Shown one piece after another: positions 23,157 through 32,494 of a DNA stretch of 64,000 bases. Position 1 is the first letter of the stretch; every line of letters begins with the position of its first letter. A program made the translations under genes and the position numbers. This DNA is from Kribbella italica. GTDB lineage: Bacteria > Actinomycetota > Actinomycetes > Propionibacteriales > Kribbellaceae. The DNA lies in assembly GCF_014205135.1 (NCBI RefSeq), contig NZ_JACHMY010000001.1, forward strand, positions 682,001 to 746,000, in the 5' to 3' direction. The notes below the pieces were generated by a model that saw nothing but the letters and a program-made list of their open reading frames with translations, was not told the origin of the DNA and ran no database searches.

Positions 23157-25889
23157 CTAGAAGGTGTGTTCGTCGGCGGGGAAGGTGCCGTTGGTGACTT
23201 CGGCGGCGTACGTCGTGGCGGCGGTGGTGAGGATGCCGCGCAGGTCGGCGTACTGCTTGACGAAGCGGGGCATCGGACCGGAGCGGAGGCCGGCCATGTC
23301 CTGCCAGACGAGGACCTGGGCGTCGGTGTCGCGCCCGGCGCCGATGCCGATCGTCGGGATCGGGACGCGCTTGGTGATCTCGGCGGCGACGTCGCCGGGG
23401 ACCATCTCGAGCACCACCGAGAACGCGCCGGCTTCGGCGAGGGCCGCGGCGTCGTCGATCAGGCCGGCTGCCTGGTCGCCTCGGCCCTGGACCCGGTAGC
23501 CGCCGATGGTGTGCTCGCTCTGCGGGGTGAAACCGATGTGGGCCATCACCGGGATGCCTGCCTGGGTGAGCTTCTCGACCGCCGGTACGACGGTGCGGCC
23601 GCCTTCGAGCTTCACCGCGGCGACGCCGGCCTCCTTCATGAACCGGACGGCCGTGTGGAACGCCTGCTCGGGAGAGGCCTGGTACGAACCGAACGGGAGA
23701 TCGGCGACGACGAGCGCGCGCTGGGCCGCTGTCGCTACCGCGCGGGCCAGCGGGATGAGCTCGTCGACGGTGACGCGGAGGGTCGACTCGTAGCCGTAGA
23801 CGTTGTTGGCGGCCGAGTCGCCCACCAGCAGCACGGGGATCCCGGCGTCGTCGAAGATCTCGGCGGTGTACTGGTCGTACGCCGTGAGCATCGCCCACTT
23901 CTCGCCGCGGTTCTTCATGTCGCGTAGGTGGTGGATGCGGTACTTGCGCGGCCGCTTACTGCCGTCGGCCGGGGCGCCGGTCGCGCCGGGGGCGTTGAGG
24001 ACGCCGGAGCGGGAGGGGTCGGACGAGATGGAGTTGGTGGGGTCGCCTGCGGCGGTTTGCTGGGTTGGGCGGGGCGCTCCGGGTTGGCCGTGGGCGCCGG
24101 ACTGGCCGTGGGTGCTCAGCTGGCCGGGAGTGCCGGGCTGGCCGGACGTCCCGGGTAAGCCGGATGTGCTGGACAAGCCAGGGGTGCCTGGTTGGCCGGA
24201 TGTGCCGGTGCCGGGCAAGCCGGGGTGGCCGGACGAGCCTGGCAGACCTTGTGGGCCGGACGTGTCGTGGGGTGCCGAGGGGTCGCCGCCGGGCTGGGCG
24301 CGGCGGGCTCGGTGGGAGATGGCTGCTTCGGCCTTCACCTGGCTCGGGGCGTCCTGCTGTACGTCGGCACGGCGGCGGGCGCCGACCGGGCGGCCCTCGG
24401 TGCGCATCTCCGGACGGCCTTCCGGCCGGGGCTGCTCCGGACGGGTCTCCGGGTGGTTGCTCTCGTACTCCGCACTCGGGTCGGTCGGGTAACCGTTGAC
24501 CGCTGCGTTCTGCTGGGCGGCCGGAGGCTGGGGCGACGGCGGGCGGTTGGCCGGCGGGCGCTGCTGGGCGCCCGGCGGGGGAGGCGTCGGAATGGACGCC
24601 TGGATGGCGGGCTGGAGGCCGGTGGACTGCTGCGCCGGGTACCCGTTGCCAGCGGCGTTGGCGTGCCCGCCGTTGCTCTGCCCGTTGCTGTTACTCAGCG
24701 TGCCGCCGTTACTCAGGCCGTTGCCGGAGCCGTTGCCGGTCCCGGAGCCCAGACCGTTGCCGGTGCTGGACCCCAGGCCGTTGCCGGTACCGGGGCCTAG
24801 GCCGTTGCTGGTCCCCGAGCCCAGGCCGTTGCTCGTGCCCAGCGAGGTGCCGTTGCTGGAGCCGAGCGGGTTGGGCGCGGGCTGGCCGTTGCCGTTCGCG
24901 CTGCCGTTGCTCGGGGCGGGCGGCGGGGTGTTGGGGGACGGGCGGTTGGTGAGCCCGTTCGACGGCGGCGGGGGCGGAGGCGTCGGAGCGCTGCCGCTCC
25001 AGCCGTTGCCCGGCGTGCCGTTGCTGTGCTGGGTCAGGCCGTTGGAGCCGTTGCCCGGCGGAGGTCCAGCCGGACGCTGCGGGGGAGTCCCCTGCTGCGG
25101 CGGCGGTCCCTGGCGGTTCGCAGGAGGTTCAGGCGCACGACGCGGCGGCTCACCCTGCTGCGGCGCGAACGGACTCTGCTGCCGCCCCGGCTGAGGCGGA
25201 GCCGGCGGCCGCTCCTGGTACGCCGACGGCGCGAACGGCGAGTCCTCGTACCGCGCGGACTCCTGCGCGATCTCCCGCGCCGGTTCGCGCCCCTCCGGCG
25301 GCAGCAGACGCCCGGGCTCTCGCCCCGCCTCTGCCGGGAAAGGCCGGCCGTTGTCACGCCCGTCCGGCGGCAGCAGGCGCCCCGGCTCGCGCCCCACGTC
25401 CGGCGGCAGCAGGCGCCCGGGCTCACGCCCAAGCTCACGGCCCGCATCCCGGCCGGCGTCGCGCCCAGGCTCCGGCGGAAACCCCCGCCCGTTCTCGCGC
25501 CCCGAGGGCTCCGGCGGCAGCGGGCGGACGTTCTCGCGAGTGTTGTCGTACGGGCTCGGGCGGCGGTCGTCGTACTGGCGTTGGGGCTCGGCGTACTGGC
25601 TCGGGTAGCCGTGGTCCTCGGCGGGGAGGAAGGGCGACTTGGGGACGTACGGCTGCTGCGGCACCGGGCCGCGCTCGTACGTGCGGGGTGCGTTCGGCAG
25701 CGACGGGGACGGGTCGAGGCCCTCGAGGGTCGAGCGGTCGCGCCAGCTGTCGCCTGCGTCGTCGGCGTAGCCGTAGTCCGAGCGGTGGTGCTCCTCGGTT
25801 GTCCGGTTCTTCGGTCCGGTCCCGTACGGCGCCGGCAGCTCGTCGTCGGCGTCGCCGTTGGTACCGGCCGACATGAAGTTGTCAACCAT
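23157..25889 (-). CDS. panB: Ketopantoate hydroxymethyltransferase with ~620-residue low-complexity insertion
   Basis: A 910-residue open frame. Residues 648-910 are a complete PanB TIM barrel ([85 protein letters not shown]), which makes ketopantoate from 2-oxoisovalerate and methylene-THF for pantothenate and CoA. Residues 1-27 contain APYGTGP, part of the normal PanB leader, which in relatives lies about ten residues before the barrel. Between them lie about 620 residues of Pro/Gly/Asn/Ser/Gln-rich sequence with repeats: REPGRLLPP three times (155-199), SNGLGSGT-like units (346-397) and GLPG/QPG collagen-like units (548-606). Family members have about 270-300 residues. I chose ATG 25889; internal starts (a GTG near residue 519) would give a shorter PanB. 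Confidence 0.75.
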   Translation of the reverse strand: MVDNFMSAGTNGDADDELPAPYGTGPKNRTTEEHHRSDYGYADDAGDSWRDRSTLEGLDPSPSLPNAPRTYERGPVPQQPYVPKSPFLPAEDHGYPSQYAEPQRQYDDRRPSPYDNTRENVRPLPPEPSGRENGRGFPPEPGRDAGRDAGRELGREPGRLLPPDVGREPGRLLPPDGRDNGRPFPAEAGREPGRLLPPEGREPAREIAQESARYEDSPFAPSAYQERPPAPPQPGRQQSPFAPQQGEPPRRAPEPPANRQGPPPQQGTPPQRPAGPPPGNGSNGLTQHSNGTPGNGWSGSAPTPPPPPPSNGLTNRPSPNTPPPAPSNGSANGNGQPAPNPLGSSNGTSLGTSNGLGSGTSNGLGPGTGNGLGSSTGNGLGSGTGNGSGNGLSNGGTLSNSNGQSNGGHANAAGNGYPAQQSTGLQPAIQASIPTPPPPGAQQRPPANRPPSPQPPAAQQNAAVNGYPTDPSAEYESNHPETRPEQPRPEGRPEMRTEGRPVGARRRADVQQDAPSQVKAEAAISHRARRAQPGGDPSAPHDTSGPQGLPGSSGHPGLPGTGTSGQPGTPGLSSTSGLPGTSGQPGTPGQLSTHGQSGAHGQPGAPRPTQQTAAGDPTNSISSDPSRSGVLNAPGATGAPADGSKRPRKYRIHHLRDMKNRGEKWAMLTAYDQYTAEIFDDAGIPVLLVGDSAANNVYGYESTLRVTVDELIPLARAVATAAQRALVVADLPFGSYQASPEQAFHTAVRFMKEAGVAAVKLEGGRTVVPAVEKLTQAGIPVMAHIGFTPQSEHTIGGYRVQGRGDQAAGLIDDAAALAEAGAFSVVLEMVPGDVAAEITKRVPIPTIGIGAGRDTDAQVLVWQDMAGLRSGPMPRFVKQYADLRGILTTAATTYAAEVTNGTFPADEHTF

Positions 25890-26044
25890 GCCCTCATCGT
25901 CCCACCGTTGCGGAGGGTGAGCGCCACCGGCTGTCGATGAGGCGTCGCTCACAGCGTCCGCGGGCACGCCGGACCGCCCGGGCTGCTCGTCGAACGGGCT
26001 GTCCCAGGGAGCGTCGGAAGAAGGGCGGTTCCGCCACGATCCAC

Positions 26045-27817
26045 TCAGTTGTCGGCAGCCTTTCTGGCGTCCTCACGCCACGCGTTCGTGATCGGGAGCC
26101 GCCGGTCGCGGCCGAACGCCTTGTGGGTGATCTTGGGACCCGGAGGATACTGCCTGCGCTTGTACTCCGCCTTGTCGACCAGCTGGACCACCTTGCTGAC
26201 CAGCTCCGGGTCGAACCCGGCGGCGACCAGCTCGGCGCTGCCGCGGTCCTGCTCGACGTAGTCGTCGAGCATGTCGTCGAGCAGGTCGTACGGCGGCAGC
26301 GAGTCGGTGTCGACCTGCCCGGGCCGCAGCTCGGCCGACGGCGGCTTGGCGATCGCGTTCTCCGGGATCGGCGGCTGCTTGCCCTGCGCGGCGGCGTCGG
26401 CGTTGCGCCACTTGGCCAGCCGCCAGACCACCGTCTTCGGCACGTCCTTCAGCGGCGCGAACCCGCCGACCGCGTCGCCGTAGATCGTCGAGTACCCGAC
26501 CGACAGCTCCGACTTGTTGCCACAGGCAAGTACCAGGTGGCCGTCGGCGTTCGACAGGCCCATCCAGATCACCGCGCGGACCCGCGCCTGCAGGTTCTCC
26601 TCGGCCAGCCCGTTCAGCCCGAGCGTCTCCAGGAACGGCTGCACCATCGGCTGGATCGGGATCACCCGGTAGTTCAGCCCGGTCCGCGCGGCCAGCTCGG
26701 CGGCGTCGTCGCGGGAGTGGTCGCTGGAGTAGATGCTCGGGTTGGAGATGCCGAAGACGTTCTCCGGACCGACCGCGTCGCAGGCGATCGCGGCGACCAG
26801 CGAGGAGTCGATCCCGCCGGACAGCCCGAGCAGCACCGACTTGAACCCGTTCTTGCGCACGTAGTCGCGCAGCCCGAGCACGACCGCGCCGTACATCTCG
26901 GCCTCGTCCGGCAGCCGCGGCGCGATCGCGGCCGCCATCGGCTCGTACGCCGGCAGCGGCTCCTCCTGCAGCACGGTGTGCACGATCTCGATGCCCTCGT
27001 GCCCGGCGACCGGGATCGCGGTCGCGGCCGGCAGGTCGAGGTCGACGATCATCGAGCCCTGCTCGAACTGCGGTGCCCGCGCGAACACGTTGCCCTCGGC
27101 ATCGGCGATCAGCGAGTCGCCGTCGAAGACCAGCTCGTCCTGGCCGCCGACCAGGTTCACGTAGGCCAGCGCGCAGCCGGCCTCGCGGGCCCGGCGCGCG
27201 ACCAGCTCGCCGCGGACGTCGTCCTTGTTCGCCTCGTACGGCGAGGAGTTGACCACCAGCAGCAGCCCCGCACCCGCGGCGCGGGTGACCGCGACCGGGC
27301 CGCCGTCCTGCCACAGGTCCTCGCAGATCACCAGTGCGACGTCGATGCCGTGGATCCGGACCACCTGCAACGTGTTGCCGGGCACGAAGTGCCGGAACTC
27401 GTCGAAGACGCCGTAGTTCGGCAGGTGGTGCTTGACCGCGCTGGTGACGACGCGGCCCTGGTGGATCACCGCGGCCGAGTTCGTCGGCGAGCCCTTCGGC
27501 CGGCCGAGCCGGTCGACGCCCATCGCCGTACCGGCCGCGCGGTCGAGGTACCCGCAGACCACCACGACGTCGCCGAGGCCCTCGTCGGCCAGCCGCCGCG
27601 CGAGCGTCTGGACCTTGGACTGCGACGCGTCGACGAACGAGCCGCGCAGGGCCAGGTCCTCGACCGGGTAACCGGTCAGCACGAGCTCGGGAAAGGCGAC
27701 CACGTGGGCGCCGCGCTCGACCGCGCCGCGGGTCCAGGTGACGATCTTGTCCGCGTTGGCGTCGAGGTCGCCGACCGTCACGTCGAGCTGAGCGAGAGCA
27801 AGCCGGAGCTGAGGCAC
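26045..27817 (-). CDS. nadE: NAD+ synthase, glutamine-hydrolysing
   Basis: A 590-residue two-domain enzyme. Residues about 1-290 are a nitrilase-type glutaminase: [10 protein letters not shown] with catalytic Glu44, [13 protein letters not shown] with the Lys, and [13 protein letters not shown] with the nucleophile Cys. Residues about 310-590 form the ATP-pyrophosphatase synthetase: [17 protein letters not shown] (P-loop), [18 protein letters not shown] and the C-terminal [25 protein letters not shown]. It converts deamido-NAD+ to NAD+ with ammonia from glutamine in the last step of NAD biosynthesis. Length and both active sites are normal. It lies upstream of panB on the same strand with a 155-bp gap in which I see no gene. 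Confidence 0.96.
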   Translation of the reverse strand: MPQLRLALAQLDVTVGDLDANADKIVTWTRGAVERGAHVVAFPELVLTGYPVEDLALRGSFVDASQSKVQTLARRLADEGLGDVVVVCGYLDRAAGTAMGVDRLGRPKGSPTNSAAVIHQGRVVTSAVKHHLPNYGVFDEFRHFVPGNTLQVVRIHGIDVALVICEDLWQDGGPVAVTRAAGAGLLLVVNSSPYEANKDDVRGELVARRAREAGCALAYVNLVGGQDELVFDGDSLIADAEGNVFARAPQFEQGSMIVDLDLPAATAIPVAGHEGIEIVHTVLQEEPLPAYEPMAAAIAPRLPDEAEMYGAVVLGLRDYVRKNGFKSVLLGLSGGIDSSLVAAIACDAVGPENVFGISNPSIYSSDHSRDDAAELAARTGLNYRVIPIQPMVQPFLETLGLNGLAEENLQARVRAVIWMGLSNADGHLVLACGNKSELSVGYSTIYGDAVGGFAPLKDVPKTVVWRLAKWRNADAAAQGKQPPIPENAIAKPPSAELRPGQVDTDSLPPYDLLDDMLDDYVEQDRGSAELVAAGFDPELVSKVVQLVDKAEYKRRQYPPGPKITHKAFGRDRRLPITNAWREDARKAADN

Positions 27818-27945
27818 CTGTGCACCTTACTGGGTCCGCGCGGCGCCCCGAAGCGACTCGGCCAAGTCTTGACCAGCGACCAAGGTTGGGCCCCGAAATA
27901 CTTTTCGCCGACGACCGTCCGGGCCGCTGACGATTCACTGAAATC

Positions 27946-29106
27946 GTGACCACCACCGAGCAAGGACCGACCGCTGTCACCGAGCGCGCGCTGGGCCCCG
28001 ACCTGGCCCGCGGCTTCATGCTGCTGTTCATCGCCCTGGCCAACTCGCACTACTTCCTGCGCGGCCCGTCGGTGCTCGGCGGCTACCCCCAGGACGGATC
28101 GGCGATCGACCGCGCCGCCACCTGGCTGATCGCGACTTTCGTCGACGGGCGGGCGTTCCCGATGTTCGGCCTGCTGTTCGGGTACGGCGTGGCGCAGATC
28201 GTCCGCCGGCGGACCGGGACCGCCTGGGCGACCCGGTTCCTGCTCTGGCGGCGCAGCCTGGTGCTCGTCGTCCTCGGCCTGCTGCACGCGACCTTGCTGT
28301 ACGTCGGCGACATCCTCGGCGCGTACGGCGTCCTGCTGTTCCTCGGCGTCTGGGCGATCCGCTGGAAGGACCGCTGGCTGCTGATCGTCGCCGTTCTCTT
28401 CCTCGCGCTGACCGCGTTGCCGAGCGACACGTCGCTGTCGATCAACGCCGACCCGCCGGACGTGTCGATGCTGCCGCCGGACTTCGGGACGCAGGTCGTC
28501 GAGCGGCTCAAGGTGACGCCGCTGATCGCGTTCCTCGGACCGATCGGGTTCGCGACGCCGTTCCTGGTCGGGCTGTGGGCCGGCCGGCGCCGGATCCTGG
28601 AGCGCCCGGCCGAGCACCTTCGGTTGCTCAAGGCCACGGCCGTCGCGGGCGTCACGATCGCCGTACTCGGAGCCCAGCCGGTCGCGCTGACCCTGTCCCG
28701 CGTGATCGACCGGCCGACGGGGGACACGCTCAGTCTGGTCGGGCCGCTGCACGACGTGAGCGGGACGATCGGCGGGTTCGGGTACGCCGCGCTGATCGTG
28801 CTGATCGCCACGCGGATCCGGCGGGGGCGCGTGACCGAGGCGATCGCGGCGACGGGGCAACGATCGCTGACCTGCTACCTGATGCAGTCGGTGATCTGGA
28901 CGGTGGTCTTCACGCCGTACCTGCTCGACCTGTCGGACACGTTGACGGTGGCAACGACAGCACTGCTCGCGGCGGGGGCCTGGATGCTGACGGTGTTCCT
29001 CGCGGACCGGATGCGGCGGGCGAACTATCGCGGCCCGTTCGAGCTGCTGATTCGCAGGATCACGTACCGCACCGGCGTGTCGAGTCGTCCGGCGGTCCGG
29101 CGGTGA
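27946..29106 (+). CDS. DUF418-type multipass membrane protein
   Basis: A 386-residue integral membrane protein with about 9-10 hydrophobic helices. The start ERALGPDLARGFMLLFIALAN matches the DUF418/YeiB N-terminal motif (R-x-x-x-x-D-x-x-R-G). The C-terminal third (GFGYAALIVLIATRIRRGRV, AATGQRSLTCYLMQSVIW) carries the DUF418 signature with GQRSLTCYL. Related proteins are acyltransferase-3-like membrane proteins of unknown role. GTG at 27946 is the start; there is no signal peptide. It follows a 128-bp divergent gap from nadE and lies just before a small ORF on the same strand. Confidence 0.85.
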   Translation: MTTTEQGPTAVTERALGPDLARGFMLLFIALANSHYFLRGPSVLGGYPQDGSAIDRAATWLIATFVDGRAFPMFGLLFGYGVAQIVRRRTGTAWATRFLLWRRSLVLVVLGLLHATLLYVGDILGAYGVLLFLGVWAIRWKDRWLLIVAVLFLALTALPSDTSLSINADPPDVSMLPPDFGTQVVERLKVTPLIAFLGPIGFATPFLVGLWAGRRRILERPAEHLRLLKATAVAGVTIAVLGAQPVALTLSRVIDRPTGDTLSLVGPLHDVSGTIGGFGYAALIVLIATRIRRGRVTEAIAATGQRSLTCYLMQSVIWTVVFTPYLLDLSDTLTVATTALLAAGAWMLTVFLADRMRRANYRGPFELLIRRITYRTGVSSRPAVRR

Positions 29107-29139
29107 CCGACGATCCGCAGACCATCCGGAACCACCTGC

Positions 29140-29529
29140 GTGGAGTACGACGTGAACCTCAGCCTTGCCGACCAGCCGACGCTGCCGGACCTGTCCGACG
29201 ACGAACGGCACCTGCTCAACCTGGTCGCCACGCCCGCGGCGACGCTGCTCGGGCTGGTCGCCGACGTCCTGCGGACCCGGTTGTTCGGTGAGGACGCCGC
29301 GAGCTGGGCGGATCTGTGGCAGACGAACCCGTCGACGGCCCGGCTCGAGTGGCAGGACGGGCCGGAGCTCGCCGAGGTGCTCGAGCACCTGCTGCCGCGG
29401 ACGATCGAGGGGACGTTCGAGGGAGTGCCGGGGCTGCGGCCGGTGACGACGTTCGACGCGCAGGCGCAACTGGTGTGGATCGGTACGACGAGCCCGGTGG
29501 CGTTGCACCTCACGCGTCTGGACGGCTGA
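29140..29529 (+). CDS. Small hypothetical protein
   Basis: A 129-residue acidic cytoplasmic protein without signal peptide or recognisable motif. It has an N-terminal helix-rich half (DLSDDERHLLNLVATPAATLLG) and a C-terminal part with WADLWQTNPSTARLEWQDG and LLPRTIEGTFEGVPG. GTG at 29140 or the in-frame GTG at 29152 could be the start. It lies 33 bp after the DUF418 gene and is probably co-transcribed. I do not recognise the family. Confidence 0.5.
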   Translation: MEYDVNLSLADQPTLPDLSDDERHLLNLVATPAATLLGLVADVLRTRLFGEDAASWADLWQTNPSTARLEWQDGPELAEVLEHLLPRTIEGTFEGVPGLRPVTTFDAQAQLVWIGTTSPVALHLTRLDG

Positions 29530-29554
29530 TCACCAGGAGCCGCCGCCCCCGCTG

Positions 29555-29917
29555 TCAGGCGATCGTGTCGGGATCGACTTCCGCCGTGTACGACGTGATC
29601 GAGGTGAGGTGCCCCTGGGTGAACTCGTACAGGTCGCACGACGACACGAACGACGACTGCCACTTCGCGTCGACGTACCGGGCCACCGAGTGCACCGCGA
29701 CGGAGTCCGCGTTCGCGATCGTCTTGAACCGCAGGAACTGCGTCGTCGACCGCGCCAGCTCCGCCAGCGCGTTCTCACACGCCTGCACCACCTGCTCCTG
29801 CCCCACCAGCTTCGCCGCCCCCACCAGGGTCCAGGTCACCTCCGGGTGCAGGAACGGATACACCTCCGAGAAGCGGTGCCGCGAGAACGCCTCCGCCACT
29901 TCCTGAATCGTCGCCAT
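29555..29917 (-). CDS. NTF2/SnoaL-like protein
   Basis: A 120-residue protein of the NTF2-like cone fold: TIQEVAEAFSRHRFSEVYPFLHPEVTWTLVG at the start, then GQEQVVQACENALAEL and two strands ending SSCDLYEFTQGHLTSITSYTAEVDP. Such proteins can be small-molecule hydrolases or isomerases or ligand-binding folds; catalytic residues are not evident. Its start lies 12 bp from the stop of a minus-strand lipoprotein gene upstream of it, so the two are probably one unit. Confidence 0.8.
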   Translation of the reverse strand: MATIQEVAEAFSRHRFSEVYPFLHPEVTWTLVGAAKLVGQEQVVQACENALAELARSTTQFLRFKTIANADSVAVHSVARYVDAKWQSSFVSSCDLYEFTQGHLTSITSYTAEVDPDTIA

Positions 29918-29929
29918 GGCGCGATCTTC

Positions 29930-30556
29930 TCAGAGCTTCCAGGTCCACGGCGCGTAGACGCTGACCCGTACTCCGGTCAGCAGCGGCGCCACGTACTTGG
30001 CCGAGCAGCCGTCGGCGTAGAAGTTCCGCGCCGCGACCACGTTGGCCCGGGTCAGATTGCCGCGCGCCACGTCGTACGTGCTGACCAGCTTGCGCGTCGG
30101 CCACGAGTCCTTGGTGAAGCTCCGCGCGAAGTAGTCCGCCGCCTGCGGATCCCGGTGACTGCCCAACGCCTCCGTGGTCCGGGTCGCCGTCCTGGCGTCC
30201 AGGTAGTCACCGCGACTGTCGTTCGCCGGCATCCGCTCGATGGCGTTCCGCTGCTCCTGCGGGCTCCACTCCTCGTAGTCGCACGCGAAGACCACCTGGG
30301 CGAAGCCAGGCGCGGGCGCTCGTAGCGAGGTGTCCGGATCGGTCAGCCGGTGAACCGTCAGCTGCTGGTAGGCGCTGTCGGGGAGCGCGGGCCGGGACGG
30401 CAGCTTGGTTGGGAAGACCGGCCGGGTCAGCTCCGGCGTCGGGGGAGGGGAGGGCGGAGTGCTGGTGGAGTCAGCTGCGGGGGCGGTGGCGGCCGGTTCG
30501 GTGCCGCACGCGGTGGTGAGGAGGACGGCGGCGGCGAGCAGGGCGGTGAGGCGCAT
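29930..30556 (-). CDS. Lipoprotein of unknown function
   Basis: A 208-residue exported lipoprotein. The start MRLTALLAAAVLLTTACG is a lipoprotein signal with the lipid-attachment Cys at residue 17. A Thr/Pro-rich tether (about 18-55) follows, then a globular part with CDYEEWSPQEQRNAIERMP and TRANVVAARNFYADGC; the two later Cys could form a disulfide. The frame is open far upstream, but ATG 30556 is the only start giving a signal peptide. I do not recognise the domain. It lies 79 bp from a divergent membrane-protein operon. Confidence 0.75.
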   Translation of the reverse strand: MRLTALLAAAVLLTTACGTEPAATAPAADSTSTPPSPPPTPELTRPVFPTKLPSRPALPDSAYQQLTVHRLTDPDTSLRAPAPGFAQVVFACDYEEWSPQEQRNAIERMPANDSRGDYLDARTATRTTEALGSHRDPQAADYFARSFTKDSWPTRKLVSTYDVARGNLTRANVVAARNFYADGCSAKYVAPLLTGVRVSVYAPWTWKL

Positions 30557-30635
30557 GGGACAACTCTGGCTGGTTGAGGGGTCGAGATGGAGCTGAGATG
30601 TTGGGGGTGCTGGGGCGAACTGGTGGTGGTGTGTA

Positions 30636-31106
30636 ATGACGGACGTGACGACGGGTGCGGGGCTGCGGCTGGGCCGGGTGGGGAAGACGGTCAGGGTGGT
30701 GGTCGCGGTGGTGGGGGTCGTGCTGCTGGTGAACGGGTCGGTGCGGATGTCGGACGACATGTGGCCGTTCGGGCCGATGTCGCAGTACGCGATGACGGTG
30801 CCGGACGACGCGTCGATCACCTTCACCCGGATCCAGGCCGAGACCGATGCGGGGACCTCGGTGGACGTGCCGCTGAACATCGAGGGTGCGGGGGTGGCGC
30901 GGGCGGAGATCGAGGCGCGGACGGGGGAGATCGTCAAGGATCCCTCGTTGCTGCAGCAGGTGGCGGACGGGTGGGCCCGCAAGCACCCGGACGAGCCGAA
31001 GTACGTGAAGCTGGAGCTGATCCGGGACACGACCCAGCTGGTGGAAGGGCGCGTGGACGGGCCGCCGAAGGCTGAGGTCATGGCGACCTGGCAGGTGCGC
31101 CGATGA
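30636..31106 (+). CDS. Membrane-anchored hypothetical protein, partner of HTTM protein
   Basis: A 156-residue protein with one N-terminal membrane anchor (VRVVVAVVGVVLLVNGSVRM, about residues 20-40) and a C-terminal extracytoplasmic part including DDMWPFGPMSQYAM, a strand-rich centre and KYVKLELIRDTTQLVEG. The WPFGPMSQYAM motif resembles the soluble partner segment found next to HTTM-type membrane proteins. Its stop overlaps the next start (ATGA), so the products are likely made together and may form a complex. Function unknown. Confidence 0.65.
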   Translation: MTDVTTGAGLRLGRVGKTVRVVVAVVGVVLLVNGSVRMSDDMWPFGPMSQYAMTVPDDASITFTRIQAETDAGTSVDVPLNIEGAGVARAEIEARTGEIVKDPSLLQQVADGWARKHPDEPKYVKLELIRDTTQLVEGRVDGPPKAEVMATWQVRR

Positions 31107-32026
31107 CCAGGATCGCCAACTGGTTCACGCCCAAGATCGCACTCGCCCGCGTCGCGTGGTTGCGGACGATCCTGTACCTGTTCGTCATCCTCGACATGCA
31201 CGCGTTCGTCCGCGACACCCGGCTCAAGGGCGAGCACCCAGGCCTCTACCAACCGCTCTACCTGGCCCGCCTGTTCGACCTCCCGAAGCCGTCGGTCGCC
31301 AACACGACCACCCTGTACGTCGTACTGATCGTGTTCTGCCTGATCGGCGCCTCCAACCGGCTGCCGCGGCTCGCGGGCTGGGTGGTCGCGCCGGCGTTCA
31401 CCTGGTGGGTGCTGATCGGGATGAGCGACCGCAAGGTCGACCACGACCACCTCGCGCTCGTCATCGCGCTGTGGGTGCTCCCGACCGTCGCGCCGAACAA
31501 GAACCGCAAGGGCTCCGTGTACGCCGACCAGACCACCTCGGAAGCGGCCGGCTGGGCGGTCCGGTGCGTCCAGATCAGCGTGATCGCGACGTACTTCCTG
31601 TCCGCGGTCGCCAAGCTCCGCAGCGCGGGCTGGGCGCTGACCTGGCCGGGCAGCGCCATCCTGACCTGGGCGATCGTGCGCCGGCCTCACCCGGTCGGCG
31701 AGTGGCTGCTGCACCACCCGTGGATGCTGCACGTGATGCAGTGGGTCGGGTTCATCGGTGAGCTGCTGTCACCGCTGGTGCTCTGGCTGAAGGGCCGCTG
31801 GCAGCTGCTCGGCGCGCTGTTCTTCATCGGCTTCCACGTCGCGAACACCGCGATCCTGCTGATCCACTTCCTGCCGACCGTGGTCTGCTGGCTGGCCTTC
31901 GCCCCGATGGAGCGGATCGTGCCCTGGTTCCAGCGGCGCCGGACCAAGGACTCAGGTGGCGACGCCGGAGAGCCCGAAGACCAGCCCGAAGACAGCCGGC
32001 AGACCCAGCAGCAGCCCGGCGCGTAG
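31103..32026 (+). CDS. HTTM-domain (vitamin-K gamma-carboxylase-like) membrane protein
   Basis: A 307-residue multipass protein with about 6-7 hydrophobic segments. It opens with LARVAWLRTILYLFVILDMHAF and has YQPLYLARLFDLP and VIATYFLSAVAKLRSAG, features shared with bacterial HTTM proteins distantly related to vitamin-K-dependent gamma-carboxylase. The C-terminal tail is hydrophilic and Gln/Glu-rich (about residues 280-307). Bacterial members have no agreed reaction. It is translationally coupled to the preceding membrane-anchored protein. Its last 75 bp overlap the convergent gene on the minus strand. Confidence 0.7.
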   Translation: MTRIANWFTPKIALARVAWLRTILYLFVILDMHAFVRDTRLKGEHPGLYQPLYLARLFDLPKPSVANTTTLYVVLIVFCLIGASNRLPRLAGWVVAPAFTWWVLIGMSDRKVDHDHLALVIALWVLPTVAPNKNRKGSVYADQTTSEAAGWAVRCVQISVIATYFLSAVAKLRSAGWALTWPGSAILTWAIVRRPHPVGEWLLHHPWMLHVMQWVGFIGELLSPLVLWLKGRWQLLGALFFIGFHVANTAILLIHFLPTVVCWLAFAPMERIVPWFQRRRTKDSGGDAGEPEDQPEDSRQTQQQPGA

Positions 32027-32365
32027 CCGGAAGCGCCGGCCGCCCGGGCCCGGCGTCCGGACGACGCGGGAGAGCACCGCACCGGCGTACCCGAAGACCA
32101 GCGCGGCGAGCAGGATCTGCTTGGTCGGCAGCGTGCCGTCGTTGTCGGTCAGTCCGAGCGTGACCAGCCCGGGGCAGCAGAAGGCGAACATGCCGTATCC
32201 CAGCTCGGGGATCGGCAGCCAGCGGCGCCCGAGAACGTCCTGCTCGGCCGGGCGGCGGCGTTGCAGCGAGCGGACGAAGCGGCCGGTGCTGAGCAGCAGG
32301 TCGCTGATGCAGAGCACGGCCGCCACGATCAGCGCGGCGTGGAAAATCGTCTGCACCCGCAGCAC
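31952..32365 (-). CDS. Small multipass membrane protein
   Basis: A 137-residue protein with four hydrophobic segments (IFHAALIVAAVLCISDLLL, ELGYGMFAFCCPGLVTLGL, ILLAALVFGYAGAVLS, RLRAGLLLGLPAVFGLVFGL). GTG at 32365 gives the first helix a suitable N-terminus. It overlaps the 3' end of the HTTM gene by 75 bp, a long convergent overlap, so the coding call rests on the clean helix pattern. Family not recognised. Confidence 0.55.
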   Translation of the reverse strand: MLRVQTIFHAALIVAAVLCISDLLLSTGRFVRSLQRRRPAEQDVLGRRWLPIPELGYGMFAFCCPGLVTLGLTDNDGTLPTKQILLAALVFGYAGAVLSRVVRTPGPGGRRFRLRAGLLLGLPAVFGLVFGLSGVAT

Positions 32366-32494
32366 CCTAGGCCATGGCTCCCGGCCCTGTGGCCGGCCAT
32401 GTCCCCGTCGCCACGTAACGTCTGCTTAACACTGCCGGGGCACACTGTGTGAGGTCCGGTGCCGTGCCGTACGTCGAGAGAGGTGGAACCGCCG

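Noticed and set aside
22741-23898. 385-residue minus-strand frame covering the HAD remnant and part of panB
   Set aside because: Its first two-thirds is an out-of-frame reading of panB. Only its end contains HAD motifs, which I report as part of the broken HAD gene.
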